A stretch of DNA of 64,000 nucleotides from DATAAZ01 sp036259875 (GCA_036259875.1 DATAAZ010000037.1:1-64000), one strand, 5' to 3'; positions 17,340 through 25,465 are shown, counted from the first letter of the stretch. Made by a program: numbers and translations. Notes: a model not told the origin generated them from the letters alone.

Positions 17340-17399
17340 AGTGCTCCCCGCAGCTGCAGTTGGGGCGAGCTTACACCGGTGCGCCCGTACCATGCGAGC
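17340..17399. promoter_or_regulatory. Divergent promoter region of the two cox-like operons
   Basis: Plus strand: TACCAT at 17388-17393 lies 6 nt before GTG 17400, suggesting a leaderless coxD-like mRNA. Minus strand: TAAGCT (17373-17368) could start the xdhC transcript near 17361, with GGGGAG as its ribosome binding site. The 60-bp gap implies joint control of both operons. Confidence 0.45.
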
Positions 17400-18269
17400 G
17401 TGCGGTTCTCGTCGCCCGCGGAGCTCGAGCAGGCGCTTCGGCGCGAGTCGTACCTTCCGGATCTCGGCCTCGCGACGGCGATCTTCCTCGCGCTCACGAT
17501 GCGCCGGCCGCTGCTCCTCGAGGGCGAGGCGGGCGTCGGGAAGACGGAGGTGGCGAAGACCCTGGCGCGCGTCCTCGACGCCGAGCTCATTCGGCTCCAG
17601 TGCTACGAGGGAATCGATGCGGCGCAGGCGCTCTACGAGTGGGATTACGCGCGCCAGCTCCTCTACGCGCGGGCGCTCCAGGCGGGCGAGATCGACGTCG
17701 AGCGCCGCGTCTCGCAGCTCTACGGGCCGGAATTCCTCGTCGAGCGCCCGCTCCTCCGGGCGCTGCGCGCCGGTCCGCGCGCCGTCCTCCTGATCGACGA
17801 ACTCGATCGGGCCGACGACGAGTTCGACGCGTTCCTCCTCGAGCTCCTCTCCGACTACTCGGTGACGGTGCCGGAGCTCGGGACGATCGCCGCCGAGGAC
17901 CCGCCCGTCGTCGTCGTCACTTCGAACCGCACCCGGGAGCTCCACGACGCGCTCAAGCGCCGCTGCCTTTTCCACTGGATCGAGTTCCCGGACGTCGAAC
18001 GGGAGATCGAGATCATCCGCCTCCGCGCGCCCGACGTCTCGGATCGGCTGGCCGGGTCGGTCGCCGTCGCGGTCGCTTCGCTTCGCGAGCTCGACCTCGT
18101 GAAGCGGCCCGGCGTAGCGGAGGCGATCGACTGGGCGCAGGCCCTGGCCGTTCTCGGCGCCGAGCGGGTCGAGGACGGGAACGCGCGCGAGACGCTCGGC
18201 TGGGCGGTCAAGAACCGCGACGACCTCCGCCGCGTCGAGGCGGCGCTGCCCGAGATCGTCCATGAGTGA
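17400..18269 (+). CDS. MoxR-family AAA+ ATPase, CoxD-like
   Basis: The 289-aa MoxR-type AAA+ ATPase has Walker A GEAGVGKT at residues 42-49, Walker B LLIDELDRAD around 131-138, sensor VVVTSNRTRELHDAL and an arginine-finger-like LKRRCLFHWIEFP. With the following VWA protein it forms the CoxD/CoxE pair that assembles the Mo-Cu site of form I CO dehydrogenase in Oligotropha. For a form II enzyme its cofactor task is unknown. The start is GTG 17400; the frame is open far upstream, but that part is antisense to xdhC. It overlaps the VWA gene by 8 bp. Confidence 0.92.
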   Translation: MRFSSPAELEQALRRESYLPDLGLATAIFLALTMRRPLLLEGEAGVGKTEVAKTLARVLDAELIRLQCYEGIDAAQALYEWDYARQLLYARALQAGEIDVERRVSQLYGPEFLVERPLLRALRAGPRAVLLIDELDRADDEFDAFLLELLSDYSVTVPELGTIAAEDPPVVVVTSNRTRELHDALKRRCLFHWIEFPDVEREIEIIRLRAPDVSDRLAGSVAVAVASLRELDLVKRPGVAEAIDWAQALAVLGAERVEDGNARETLGWAVKNRDDLRRVEAALPEIVHE

Positions 18270-19347
18270 CGCCGTCGCCGAGCTCACCGGCTTCGGCCGC
18301 GCGCTCCGGGCCGAGGGCCTCGCCGTCGGGACAGGCGCGGTCGAGGACTTCTGTCGAGCTGCTGCTCTCCTTCCCCTCGGCGATCTCTACTGGGCCGGGC
18401 GAGCCACCCTCGTCGCGGGCCGCGACGAGATTCCCGTCTACGACCGCGTTTTCCGGCGCTACTTCGGCGGGGCGGGCGAGCTCCCGCGTCCGCCGAAGCA
18501 GCGCGTCGTCGTTCGTCGGCACGGGCCGGGCGCGACGGCGACGGCGCTGCGGGGGCGCGACGCAGGCAGCGAGCCGGAGGCGGCCGTCGCGAGCGCCGTC
18601 GAGACCCTGAAACGGAAGCGCTTCTCCCGCTGCACGCCCGCCGAGCTCGAACGCCTAGCGCGGCTCATGGCGGAGATGGACGTCGGGATGCCTCTGCGCC
18701 GCGCGCGGCGCCTTCGCCCCGCCCGCGCGGGCGCGCCCGACCTCCGGCGCACGATTCGGCGCTCGTTTCGGACGGGCGGCGAGCCGGTCGAGCGCGCCTG
18801 GCGAGCCCGGCGGCCCGCGCCGCGCCGGCTTGTGCTCGTCCTCGACGTCTCGGGCTCGATGTCCGACTACTCGCGCGCCCTCCTCGTCTTCGCCCATGCC
18901 GCGCTCCGCTCGAACCGCCGCTGGGAGGCGTTCTGCTTCGGGACGCGCCTCACGCGGCTCACGCGCGCGCTCGGGGCGACCCACGCCGACGACGCGTTGG
19001 TGCGGGCTGCCGAAGCGGTGGTCGACTGGGACGGCGGCACGCGGATCGGCGACTCGCTGAAGGCGCTCCTCGACGCGCATGGCGAGGGCGGGCTCGTGCG
19101 GGGAGCGGTCGTCGTCGTCTGCTCGGACGGTCTCGACGTCGGCGATCCCGAGCTCCTGCGCGGTCAGATGGAACGGCTCGCGCGCCTCGCGCACGCGGTC
19201 GTCTGGCTGAACCCACTCAGCGACGATCCCGCCTACGAGCCCCTGGCGCGCGGGATGCGTGCGGCGCTTCCGCACGTGGACGTCTTCGCGAGCGGCCACG
19301 ATCTCGTGAGCCTCGAGGGGTTCACGCGCGAGCTGGAACGCCTGTGA
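18262..19347 (+). CDS. VWA-domain protein, CoxE-like
   Basis: The 361-aa protein has an N-terminal helical region and a C-terminal von Willebrand factor A domain. The MIDAS motif DVSGS lies at residues 195-199, with later MIDAS residues around DWDGGTRIGDS and VVVVCSDGLDVGDP. This matches CoxE, the partner of MoxR-type CoxD in maturation of molybdenum hydroxylases. It overlaps coxD-like upstream, and its stop overlaps the GTG of the next gene (GTGA), so the plus-strand operon is coxD-coxE-DDAH-like. Confidence 0.9.
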   Translation: MSDAVAELTGFGRALRAEGLAVGTGAVEDFCRAAALLPLGDLYWAGRATLVAGRDEIPVYDRVFRRYFGGAGELPRPPKQRVVVRRHGPGATATALRGRDAGSEPEAAVASAVETLKRKRFSRCTPAELERLARLMAEMDVGMPLRRARRLRPARAGAPDLRRTIRRSFRTGGEPVERAWRARRPAPRRLVLVLDVSGSMSDYSRALLVFAHAALRSNRRWEAFCFGTRLTRLTRALGATHADDALVRAAEAVVDWDGGTRIGDSLKALLDAHGEGGLVRGAVVVVCSDGLDVGDPELLRGQMERLARLAHAVVWLNPLSDDPAYEPLARGMRAALPHVDVFASGHDLVSLEGFTRELERL

Positions 19348-20219
19348 GCGAGACCGTCACGGCCCAGCCCGCGTACGGCGCGCAGAGCATGTGGGCGCCG
19401 CTCCGCCGCGTCCTCGTGCGCGCGCCCGACCCCGCCTCCGTGGCCGCCTGGCAGGCGTACGGCTGGCGAGGCGAGCCCGACCCGGTTCGGCTCGCCGAGG
19501 AGCACGAGGCGTTTCGCGGCCTCCTCGCCGACGTAGGCGCGGAGGTCGTCGTCGGCGAGACGCCCGCCGGGGTCTCGCCGGATGCGATCTACGTGTACGA
19601 CCCGGCGCTCGTCACGGACGACGGCGCGATCCTCCTCCGGCCCGGAAAGGAAGGGCGGCGGATCGAGGTGGACACGATGGCTGCCGACCTGGTCGCCGCG
19701 GGCGTCCCGATCGCAGCGCGCCTCGAGGCGCCTGCGCAGGTCGAGGGGGGAGACGCGATCTGGCTCGACGAACGCACGCTCCTCGTCGGGATCGGCTACC
19801 GGACGAACGAGGCGGGCGTCGAGGCGTTGCGGAAGGCGCTCCCGGACGTGAACGTGCTCGCGTTCGACCTCCCGCACGTGACCGGCCCCGCCGACGTGCT
19901 CCACCTCATGTCGCTTCTCTCGCCGCTCGACCGCGACCTCGCGGTCGTCTACCTACCGCTGCTGCCCGTTCGCCTCGTCCAGCTCCTCACCGACCGCGGC
20001 ATCGAGCTCGTGGAGGTGCCCGAGGACGAGTTCTGGACGATGGGCCCGAACGTGCTCGCGCTCGCGCCGCGGGTCGCGCTCGCGCTCGACGGAAACCCGG
20101 TCACCCGGCGACGGCTCGAGGAAGCCGGCGTCGACGTTCGCGTCTACCGCGGCGACCAGCTGTCGCGCCTCGGCGACGGCGGGCCGACCTGCCTCACGCG
20201 GCCGCTCCTCCGCGTCTGA
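19344..20219 (+). CDS. Amidinotransferase/DDAH-fold hydrolase
   Basis: The 291-aa pentein-fold protein resembles N,N-dimethylarginine dimethylaminohydrolases and arginine deiminases. It has VLVRAP near the start, the EGGD acid motif (QVEGGDAIWLD), a His in the DVLHLMSLLSPLDRD segment and the catalytic Cys near the C-terminus in GGPTCLTRPL. Such enzymes hydrolyse guanidino groups of modified arginines. The exact substrate is not predictable, and the usual LHLD sequence reads LHLM here. Start GTG 19344 overlaps the coxE-like stop by 4 bp. A link to the molybdenum enzyme is by operon only. Confidence 0.85.
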   Translation: MSETVTAQPAYGAQSMWAPLRRVLVRAPDPASVAAWQAYGWRGEPDPVRLAEEHEAFRGLLADVGAEVVVGETPAGVSPDAIYVYDPALVTDDGAILLRPGKEGRRIEVDTMAADLVAAGVPIAARLEAPAQVEGGDAIWLDERTLLVGIGYRTNEAGVEALRKALPDVNVLAFDLPHVTGPADVLHLMSLLSPLDRDLAVVYLPLLPVRLVQLLTDRGIELVEVPEDEFWTMGPNVLALAPRVALALDGNPVTRRRLEEAGVDVRVYRGDQLSRLGDGGPTCLTRPLLRV

Positions 20220-20259
20220 CCGAATAGACTCGCCGCGGAGACGACCCGGAGGTGGGCCG

Positions 20260-20622
20260 ATGCGAACGCTGTACCTCTGCACGACGGGAGCGGGCGATCC
20301 GACGCGGGCGTCGATCCCGCTCCATCTCGCCGCAAACGGATCGGTCGAGGCAGGGCACGAGACGGCGATCCTCTTTGCGGGCGACGGAACCGAGCTCCTC
20401 GACGAGGCGACGACGGCGCAGGTCGAAGGCGTCGGCGTTCCGCCCGCCCGCGAGCTCCTCGCGAAGCTCGTCGACCGAGAGGTCCCCGTCTACGTCTGAA
20501 AGGGCTGCGCGGTCGCCCGTGGGGCGACTGACGAGGACCTCGTCCGACTCGGCGGGCGCTGGACGACCCCGCCCGAGACGGCGACCCTCATCACCCAGTA
20601 CGAGCGCGTCTTGACGTTCTGA
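20260..20622 (+). CDS. DsrE-family selenoprotein (in-frame TGA decoded as selenocysteine, U80)
   Basis: ATG 20260 follows GGAGGTG. The frame meets TGA at 20497-20499 and continues for 40 codons to TGA 20620-20622, giving 120 aa. Both halves are DsrE/YchN family: an N-terminal GAGDPTRASIPLHLAANG and ILFAGDGTELL; after the TGA, KGCAVARGATDEDLVRLGG and a C-terminal TLITQYERVLTF. Family members have VYVCGPCxKARG at this place, so the TGA replaces the first Cys of the CxxC and gives VYV-U80-KGC83. The hairpin at 20510-20530 fits a bacterial SECIS, and selD is 8.3 kb away. Proteins of this family move or reduce sulfur on cysteines. A TAGACT -10 lies at 20224-20229. It converges with a rhodanese gene 7 bp away. 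Simple nonsense mutation is unlikely given the intact downstream family sequence. Confidence 0.87.
20510..20530 (+). promoter_or_regulatory. Bacterial SECIS-like hairpin
   Basis: A stem starts 10 nt after the TGA: C20510-G20530, G-U wobble 20511/20529, then GTCGCCC (20512-20518) paired with GGGCGAC (20522-20528) around a GTG loop. A G is first in the apical loop, about 20 nt from the TGA. This meets the known bacterial SECIS rules of a loop-proximal G within roughly 16-37 nt of the UGA. Confidence 0.75.
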
Positions 20623-20629
20623 CCCCGAT

Positions 20630-21481
20630 CTACGTCCCCTTCTCGATCGGGACGTCGACCAGGTTGCCCCACTCGGTCCAGCTGCCGTCGTAGTTTCGGA
20701 CTCGCTCGTACCCGAGGAGCTCGCGCAGAACGAACCACGTGTGCGCGGAGCGCTCGCCGATGCGGCAGTACGCGGTGACCTCCTTGTCGGGCGTGATGCC
20801 CTTGCCGCCGTACAGCTCACGCAGCTCGTCGGGCCCCTTGAACGTGCCGTCGTCGGCCACGGCGCTCGCCCACGGAATCGACACGGCGGTCGGGATGTGG
20901 CCGGCGCGCTGGGCGCCCTCCTGCTCGTAGCCCGGCGGGGAGATGAGGTCGCCGGAGTACTCGCCCGGCGAGCGGACGTCGACGAGCGCCCGGGCCGACT
21001 CTCCGATCCACTCCCGCACCTCGTCGCGGTACGCGCGAAGCGACTCGTCGCGCTCCTGGGCGCGGTACGTCTTCGGCTCAGGCGTCGGGACGTCCGTCGT
21101 CAGATCGCGGCCCTCATCGATCCACTTCTGCCGGCCGCCGTCGAGGATGCGGACGTCCTCGTGGCCGTAGATCTTCAGATACCAGTACGCGTAGGCGGCG
21201 AACCAGTTGTTCTTGTCGCCGTACAGGACGACGGTCGTGTCGTTTCCGATCCCGCGCTCGCCGAGGAGCCGCTCGAACGTCTCCTTGTCGACGAGGTCGC
21301 GCTCGACCGGGTCCTGGAGGTCGTCGCGCCAGTGGAGCTTCACGGCTCCCGGGATGTGGCCTTCTTCGTAGAGGTCGGGTGTCTCGTCGACCTCCGCGAC
21401 CGCCAGGTTGTCGTCGCCCAGATGCTCCGCCAGCCAGTCCGTCGGCACCAGGACCGGCTTCGCGTACCCGTTCTCCGCCAT
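20630..21481 (-). CDS. Thiosulfate/3-mercaptopyruvate sulfurtransferase (tandem rhodanese)
   Basis: The 283-aa protein has two rhodanese domains. The first (about 10-130) is inactive-type, with GHIPGAVKLHW and VVLYGDKNNWFAAYAYW. The second carries the catalytic Cys239 in the loop CRIGERS, typical of actinobacterial SseA/CysA thiosulfate sulfurtransferases. ATG 21481 is chosen because GGAGGGAG lies directly upstream; a GTG at 21493 would place that site inside the gene. The upstream TAGGGT at about 21529 is a likely -10. It faces the DsrE selenoprotein gene, and both proteins handle persulfide-type sulfur. Confidence 0.92.
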   Translation of the reverse strand: MAENGYAKPVLVPTDWLAEHLGDDNLAVAEVDETPDLYEEGHIPGAVKLHWRDDLQDPVERDLVDKETFERLLGERGIGNDTTVVLYGDKNNWFAAYAYWYLKIYGHEDVRILDGGRQKWIDEGRDLTTDVPTPEPKTYRAQERDESLRAYRDEVREWIGESARALVDVRSPGEYSGDLISPPGYEQEGAQRAGHIPTAVSIPWASAVADDGTFKGPDELRELYGGKGITPDKEVTAYCRIGERSAHTWFVLRELLGYERVRNYDGSWTEWGNLVDVPIEKGT

Positions 21482-21570
21482 CTCTCCCTCCACGTCGCTT
21501 TACGAAATGAAGTAATGGAGGACCCTACACGACGTGCGCCGTCGCGGGCAAGCGGGTGGAGACGAGCGCG

Positions 21571-21672
21571 CTAGAGCAGCTGCGCGGCGATCAGCACGGC
21601 GGCAGCCCCCCATCCGACCACGAGGGACGCAAGGAGGGGGAACAGTGGACGAAGGGAAGGACGGGACTCCAT
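21571..21672 (-). CDS. Small single-pass membrane peptide (33 aa)
   Basis: This ATG-to-TAG frame of 33 residues has a basic/polar start (MESRPSLRP) and a continuous hydrophobic stretch to the end (LFPLLASLVVGWGAAAVLIA, then AQLL). No strong ribosome binding site is seen. It is the second small hydrophobic frame downstream of the XRE-TPR gene at 21913, on the same strand, 73 bp after the secreted peptide gene. Coding status is uncertain. Confidence 0.35.
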   Translation of the reverse strand: MESRPSLRPLFPLLASLVVGWGAAAVLIAAQLL

Positions 21673-21745
21673 CGGCGCGGACTCTCGGCAGGCGCGGAGA
21701 GCTTCGCCGCGAAGGCCGACGTTCCTTCCCTTCACGGGCGATGGG

Positions 21746-21895
21746 TTAGCGACCGCGGAAGAAGCCGGGCAGCGTCAGCGTCACCGATGTCGAGACCGAC
21801 GCGTCCGTGCTCGGCGCCTTGCTCGGCCCGGCCGCGCCGACGAGCGCCGCGACCGACACGAGCACCGCGAGAGCGATAAGACCACGAACCTTCAC
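21746..21895 (-). CDS. Small secreted peptide (49 aa) downstream of XRE-TPR regulator
   Basis: GTG 21895 to TAA encodes 49 residues: a basic start (VKVRG), a hydrophobic signal-like core (LIALAVLVSVAALVGAAGP), a Ser/Thr-rich middle (SKAPSTDASVSTSV) and the tail TLTLPGFFRGR. AAAGGGGGTGA lies 5 nt before the GTG, a strong ribosome binding site that begins right after the regulator stop codon, so the two genes are probably co-expressed. An in-frame GTG 9 nt upstream is an alternative start. A secreted pro-peptide gene directly after its XRE-TPR receptor is the plcR-papR layout. Signal function is inference. Confidence 0.65.
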   Translation of the reverse strand: MKVRGLIALAVLVSVAALVGAAGPSKAPSTDASVSTSVTLTLPGFFRGR

Positions 21896-21912
21896 CTGCG
21901 TCACCCCCTTTC

Positions 21913-23256
21913 TTAGAACCGGAAGTCCTGTAGCGCTTCGGCAGCGTTCCTGTAGAGCTCGGCGGCCTTCTCGACGTCACCGCGGCGCGCGGCGAGGTCG
22001 CCGTGGGCGACCCACGCGGCCGCCGAGTGGCTGGCCGACGAGAGCTGGGCGAACTTCGACTCGGCGCGCGCGAACGACTGCGCGGCCTCGTCGAGACGAT
22101 CCTGGTCGAGGAGGGCGCGGCCTAGGACGAGCTCGGCGTTGCCGATCTCCTCAATCTCTTCCTCGTGCTCGGCGAGGAGCGCGAGCGCGTGGCGCGCCTG
22201 CTCCTCGGCCAGGGCAGCGTTCCCCGTCCGAAGATGCACCTGCGCGAGCGACGAGACGGCGTAGCCCGCCTCCACGTCGCTGCCCGACTCCATGAAGACG
22301 CGGAAGGCGTCCTTCAGGTGCGCGATCGCGTCGTCCGGCTTCCCGAGCAGGAACTCGAGACCGCCGAGGTTGTTCAGAAGCCTGCCCGCGTTGACGCGGT
22401 CCGAGATGTCCTCGTAGAGCGCCTTCGCCTTCTCCGCGTACGAGCGCGCCAGGACCCAGCGGCCCTCGCGCTCCGCCACGATCGACGCCTGGAAATAGAC
22501 GTGCGCCATCGTCTCGTGGTCGTCGAGCCCTTCGGCGAGCTCGAGCGCGCACTCGACGTCCTCGCGCGCGGCGGCCCAGTCGCGCTGGTTCTGATGGCAG
22601 CGCGCGCGCCATTCGAGGATGCTCGAGCGGAGGCGGTCGCACGGGAGGCCCGAGCGCTCCGCGAGCGTCAACGCTTCGTTGAGGAGCGCCGTCGCGGTCG
22701 CGAACGAGCTGAGCTTCACGCGGCAGCAGCCGAGCCGGTAGAGGACGTCGGCGCGATCAACGTCGCTGAAGGTGGGCGCCTCGACTAGCGAGCGCGCGCG
22801 CGTAAGCAAGTCGACGGCCTTGCGAGTTTCGCTGAGGTACATGCGCGCCCACGATTCGGCAAGCAGCGCGCGGAGCTCGAGCTCGGGCGCGCCGGCGAGC
22901 TCGCCGCGCGGGATCGCGGCGACGATCGTCGCGGCCTCTTCGTACTGCCGGGATGCAACGGCGGCTTCCGCGCGCGAGACGAGACCTGCCGTCCGCTCGA
23001 GGGCGTCCGTGGAGACGCCCGTCTCGAGGAAGGTCGCATCGACGCCGAGGCGGGTGGCCAGCCAATCGACCGTCTCCTTCGTCGGGCGGGTCTTGCCGCG
23101 CTCGATCTGGCTCACGTATTCCTTCGAGAAGCGCTCGCCGGCGAGCTGCGTTTGCGTGATGCCCCGGTTGGCGCGGAGCCCGCGCACGCGCTCGCCGAGC
23201 GCGTTGCGCGGCGCCTGGCGGGCGCGGACGGCTTCGAGGACGGTCGGCTGGGTCAC
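21913..23256 (-). CDS. XRE-family HTH regulator with TPR sensor domain (second copy)
   Basis: The 447-aa protein has a Cro/C1-type HTH at residues about 21-79 (GERVRGLRANRGITQTQLAG, EYVSQIERGKTRPTKETVDW). A long set of TPR-like repeats follows, including NNLGGLEFLLGKPDDAIAHL, AVSSLAQVHLRTGNAALAEEQ and GDLAARRGDVEKAAELYRNA. The architecture and size match the regulator at 2510, although the two sequences are clearly divergent. Start GTG 23256. The next gene on the same strand is the 49-residue secreted peptide, 17 nt after the stop. Its targets are unknown; the immediate operon suggests the peptide is one. Confidence 0.88.
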   Translation of the reverse strand: MTQPTVLEAVRARQAPRNALGERVRGLRANRGITQTQLAGERFSKEYVSQIERGKTRPTKETVDWLATRLGVDATFLETGVSTDALERTAGLVSRAEAAVASRQYEEAATIVAAIPRGELAGAPELELRALLAESWARMYLSETRKAVDLLTRARSLVEAPTFSDVDRADVLYRLGCCRVKLSSFATATALLNEALTLAERSGLPCDRLRSSILEWRARCHQNQRDWAAAREDVECALELAEGLDDHETMAHVYFQASIVAEREGRWVLARSYAEKAKALYEDISDRVNAGRLLNNLGGLEFLLGKPDDAIAHLKDAFRVFMESGSDVEAGYAVSSLAQVHLRTGNAALAEEQARHALALLAEHEEEIEEIGNAELVLGRALLDQDRLDEAAQSFARAESKFAQLSSASHSAAAWVAHGDLAARRGDVEKAAELYRNAAEALQDFRF

Positions 23257-23431
23257 GAGGAGCCGGCGTGAACCGTAGGACGGAGGAATCGCTTCACAGC
23301 GTGACTTGACGTCCGGGAATGCGGCGGCAGCGGCATTACCCAGAGCGTCGGCGGCGCGGCGCCGCGAGGCAATCCCCCGATCTAGGAGGCTTCGCGAAAC
23401 GCCGGCTGAGCCGGCCTTCGACGCGCCGCTT

Positions 23432-24034
23432 CTACTCGTGCCCGAGCAGCCAGCGGCGGCGGGCCGTCCGGATCTCCGGCCAGCTCTCCTCCATGAGGCC
23501 GCCGAGCTGGCGGCCGGCCATCGAGAGGAGCCCGAGCGAGATGAAGATCCATGCCTCCGCGTCGGGATCCCGGTCCGGGAGGATTCCGCCCTCGGCCTGC
23601 GAGCGGCGGATCACGTCGGCGGCAAAGGCGTGCACGTCGCGGATGTGTTCGCGCAGGTGGCGGCGTATCACCGGGTCGTGCGGCGCCTCCGCGAGCGCCT
23701 GTACCCAGAGGTTCGCGATCAGCGGCCGGTACCGCGGGGAGTCGACGAAGGCACGCCCCATCGCGGAGATCCAGTTCCCCGGGTCGGGCTCCGAGGCGAT
23801 CACGTCCTCCCACACGGAGCGCATCTGCGCCCACGACTGGTCGAGGCACGCGAGGTAGAGCTCCCGCTTCGACTCGAAGTGGCGGTAGAGAATCGGCTCC
23901 GTCACCCCGGCCTCGCGGGCGATTTCGGCCGTCGTGCTTCCCCGGTAGCTGCCACGCGAGAAGACGCGGCAGGCACAGTCGAGGACGGCGGCGCGGCGCT
24001 CCGACGCGGGAAGGCGGGACCTGGCCGAGCGCAT
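23432..24034 (-). CDS. TetR/AcrR-family transcriptional regulator
   Basis: The 200-aa regulator has a typical N-terminal TetR HTH: RRAAVLDCACRVFSRGSYRG, TTAEIAREAGVTEPILYRHF and ESKRELYLACL. The C-terminal ligand domain has no recognisable subfamily signature. ATG 24034 overlaps the stop codon of the MFS gene (ATGA), so the regulator is co-transcribed with the efflux pump and probably represses their common promoter. The repeat at 25446-25465 is the candidate operator. Confidence 0.93.
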   Translation of the reverse strand: MRSARSRLPASERRAAVLDCACRVFSRGSYRGSTTAEIAREAGVTEPILYRHFESKRELYLACLDQSWAQMRSVWEDVIASEPDPGNWISAMGRAFVDSPRYRPLIANLWVQALAEAPHDPVIRRHLREHIRDVHAFAADVIRRSQAEGGILPDRDPDAEAWIFISLGLLSMAGRQLGGLMEESWPEIRTARRRWLLGHE

Positions 24035-25443
24035 CACGCCATCTCGGGAACGGGCTCGCCCGGGCGCGGCTGTGGGTGGCGGCGGATGAGCGCGACCGAG
24101 ACGATCGCCCCCACGAACGCGATCGCGGCCGCAACGCCGAGCGCGGTCGAGAACCCGTCCACGAACGCCGCCTTCGTCCGCTCGCCGCCGATGTCGTGCG
24201 CCATGATCGCGCCCATGACGGCGATGCCCATCGAGCCTCCCACCTGGCGGGCGGCGTTCAGGACGGCGGAACCGACGCCCGACTTGTCGACCGGGACCGA
24301 GCGCACGGCGGCAGCGGCGCTCGGCGTCATGACGAGCGACATCCCCGCCCCGCCGACGAAGAGCGCCGGGAGCAGGTCCCAGTAGCTCGCGTCGACGCCG
24401 AGCTGCGAGAAGTAGACGAGCTGGATCCCGACCAGCGACATTCCGGCGGCGATCAGCCAGCGCGAGCCGACGCGGTCGGACGTCTTCCCGGCGACCGGGG
24501 CCAGAACCATGATGAGGAGCGTCATCGGGAGGAACGCCGCGCCCGCCTGGACCGCGGAGTACCCGAGGATGTTCTGCATGTACAGGGAGACGAAGAAGAA
24601 GACGCCGAACATGGCGAGGGCGACGAGAAGGACGGCCAGGTTGGCGCCCGCAAACGTGCCGCTTCGGAAGAGCGTCAGGTCGAGCATCGGGAGGCGCTGG
24701 CGCTGCTCCAGGACGATGAACGCGGCGAGCGCGCCCGCCGCGACGGCGAACGCGACGAGAATCCGTCCCGAGGTCCACCCGTACGTATTCGCCTCGATCA
24801 GCGCGTACGTGAGCGCGAAGAGCCCCACACCGGACGTGACGAGCCCCGGGAGGTCGAGCCGCTGCTCCTCCGACTCGTCGCGCGACTCGCGAATGAAGAG
24901 GAAGCTGGCCGCGATCCCGGCGACGCCGACCGGGACGTTGATGAAGAAGACCCAGCTCCAGTCGATGTGCTGGGTGATGACGCCGCCCACGAGCGGCCCG
25001 ATCGCGAGCGCGAGCGCCGAGACGCCCGCCCAGATTCCGATCGCCATTCCCCGCTGCTCGGGCGGGAACGTCGCCGCGATGATCGAGAGCGTCGCCGGGT
25101 TCATGAGCGCGGCGCCGACGCCCTGCAGGATCCGGGCGCCGATCAGCATGTCGGGGCTGTCCGCGAGGCCGCACGCGAGCGACGACACCGTGAAGATCGC
25201 GAGCCCGATCACGAAGATGCGACGCCGACCGAGCAAGTCCGCGAGCTTGCCGCCGATCAGCATGAGCGCGGCGAACGTCAGGGCGTAGCCCGCCACGATC
25301 CACTCGAGCTCGGAGAGGTCGGTGCGGAGATCGCGCTGGATGGAAGGAAGCGCGACGTTCACGACCGTGTTGTCGAGCATGATCATGAAGAGGCCGAACG
25401 CCACGGCCGCGAGCGTGAGCCACTTGTGATGGGCTTCGCGCAT
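24034..25443 (-). CDS. MFS multidrug efflux transporter, DHA2 (EmrB/QacA) family
   Basis: The 469-aa, 14-segment major facilitator exports toxic compounds by proton antiport in its family. Diagnostic pieces are MLDNTVVNVALPSIQRDL in helix 1 (motif D1), LIGGKLADLLGRRRIFVIG (motif A) and RILQGVGAALMNPATLSII (motif B), then GPLVGGVITQHIDWSWVFFIN (motif C region). ATG 25443 is chosen because upstream codons run into the AAA gene region and the operator lies directly before it. The likely -10 TAAGAT at 25462-25457 would give a leader of only a few nucleotides. Confidence 0.93.
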   Translation of the reverse strand: MREAHHKWLTLAAVAFGLFMIMLDNTVVNVALPSIQRDLRTDLSELEWIVAGYALTFAALMLIGGKLADLLGRRRIFVIGLAIFTVSSLACGLADSPDMLIGARILQGVGAALMNPATLSIIAATFPPEQRGMAIGIWAGVSALALAIGPLVGGVITQHIDWSWVFFINVPVGVAGIAASFLFIRESRDESEEQRLDLPGLVTSGVGLFALTYALIEANTYGWTSGRILVAFAVAAGALAAFIVLEQRQRLPMLDLTLFRSGTFAGANLAVLLVALAMFGVFFFVSLYMQNILGYSAVQAGAAFLPMTLLIMVLAPVAGKTSDRVGSRWLIAAGMSLVGIQLVYFSQLGVDASYWDLLPALFVGGAGMSLVMTPSAAAAVRSVPVDKSGVGSAVLNAARQVGGSMGIAVMGAIMAHDIGGERTKAAFVDGFSTALGVAAAIAFVGAIVSVALIRRHPQPRPGEPVPEMA

Positions 25444-25445
25444 GT

Positions 25446-25465
25446 TAGCGGTCGCTATCTTAGCG
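25446..25465 (-). promoter_or_regulatory. Candidate TetR operator/promoter of the MFS-TetR operon
   Basis: Three half-sites lie in tandem on the plus strand: TAGCG (25446-25450), CGCTA (25453-25457) and TAGCG (25461-25465). They form two overlapping inverted repeats that share the middle half-site. The likely -10 (TAAGAT) is inside, so binding here would block transcription. Confidence 0.5.

Noticed and set aside
16269..17399. Possible N-terminal extension of the MoxR gene
   Set aside because: The extension is antisense to xdhC, and the MoxR protein starts normally at GTG 17400 with a -10 directly before it.
17400..19347. MoxR-VWA pair as part of a defence or ternary conflict system
   Set aside because: The pair is adjacent to a complete cox-like molybdenum hydroxylase operon, where CoxD/CoxE have a known maturation role. 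No protease, kinase or nuclease partner is present.
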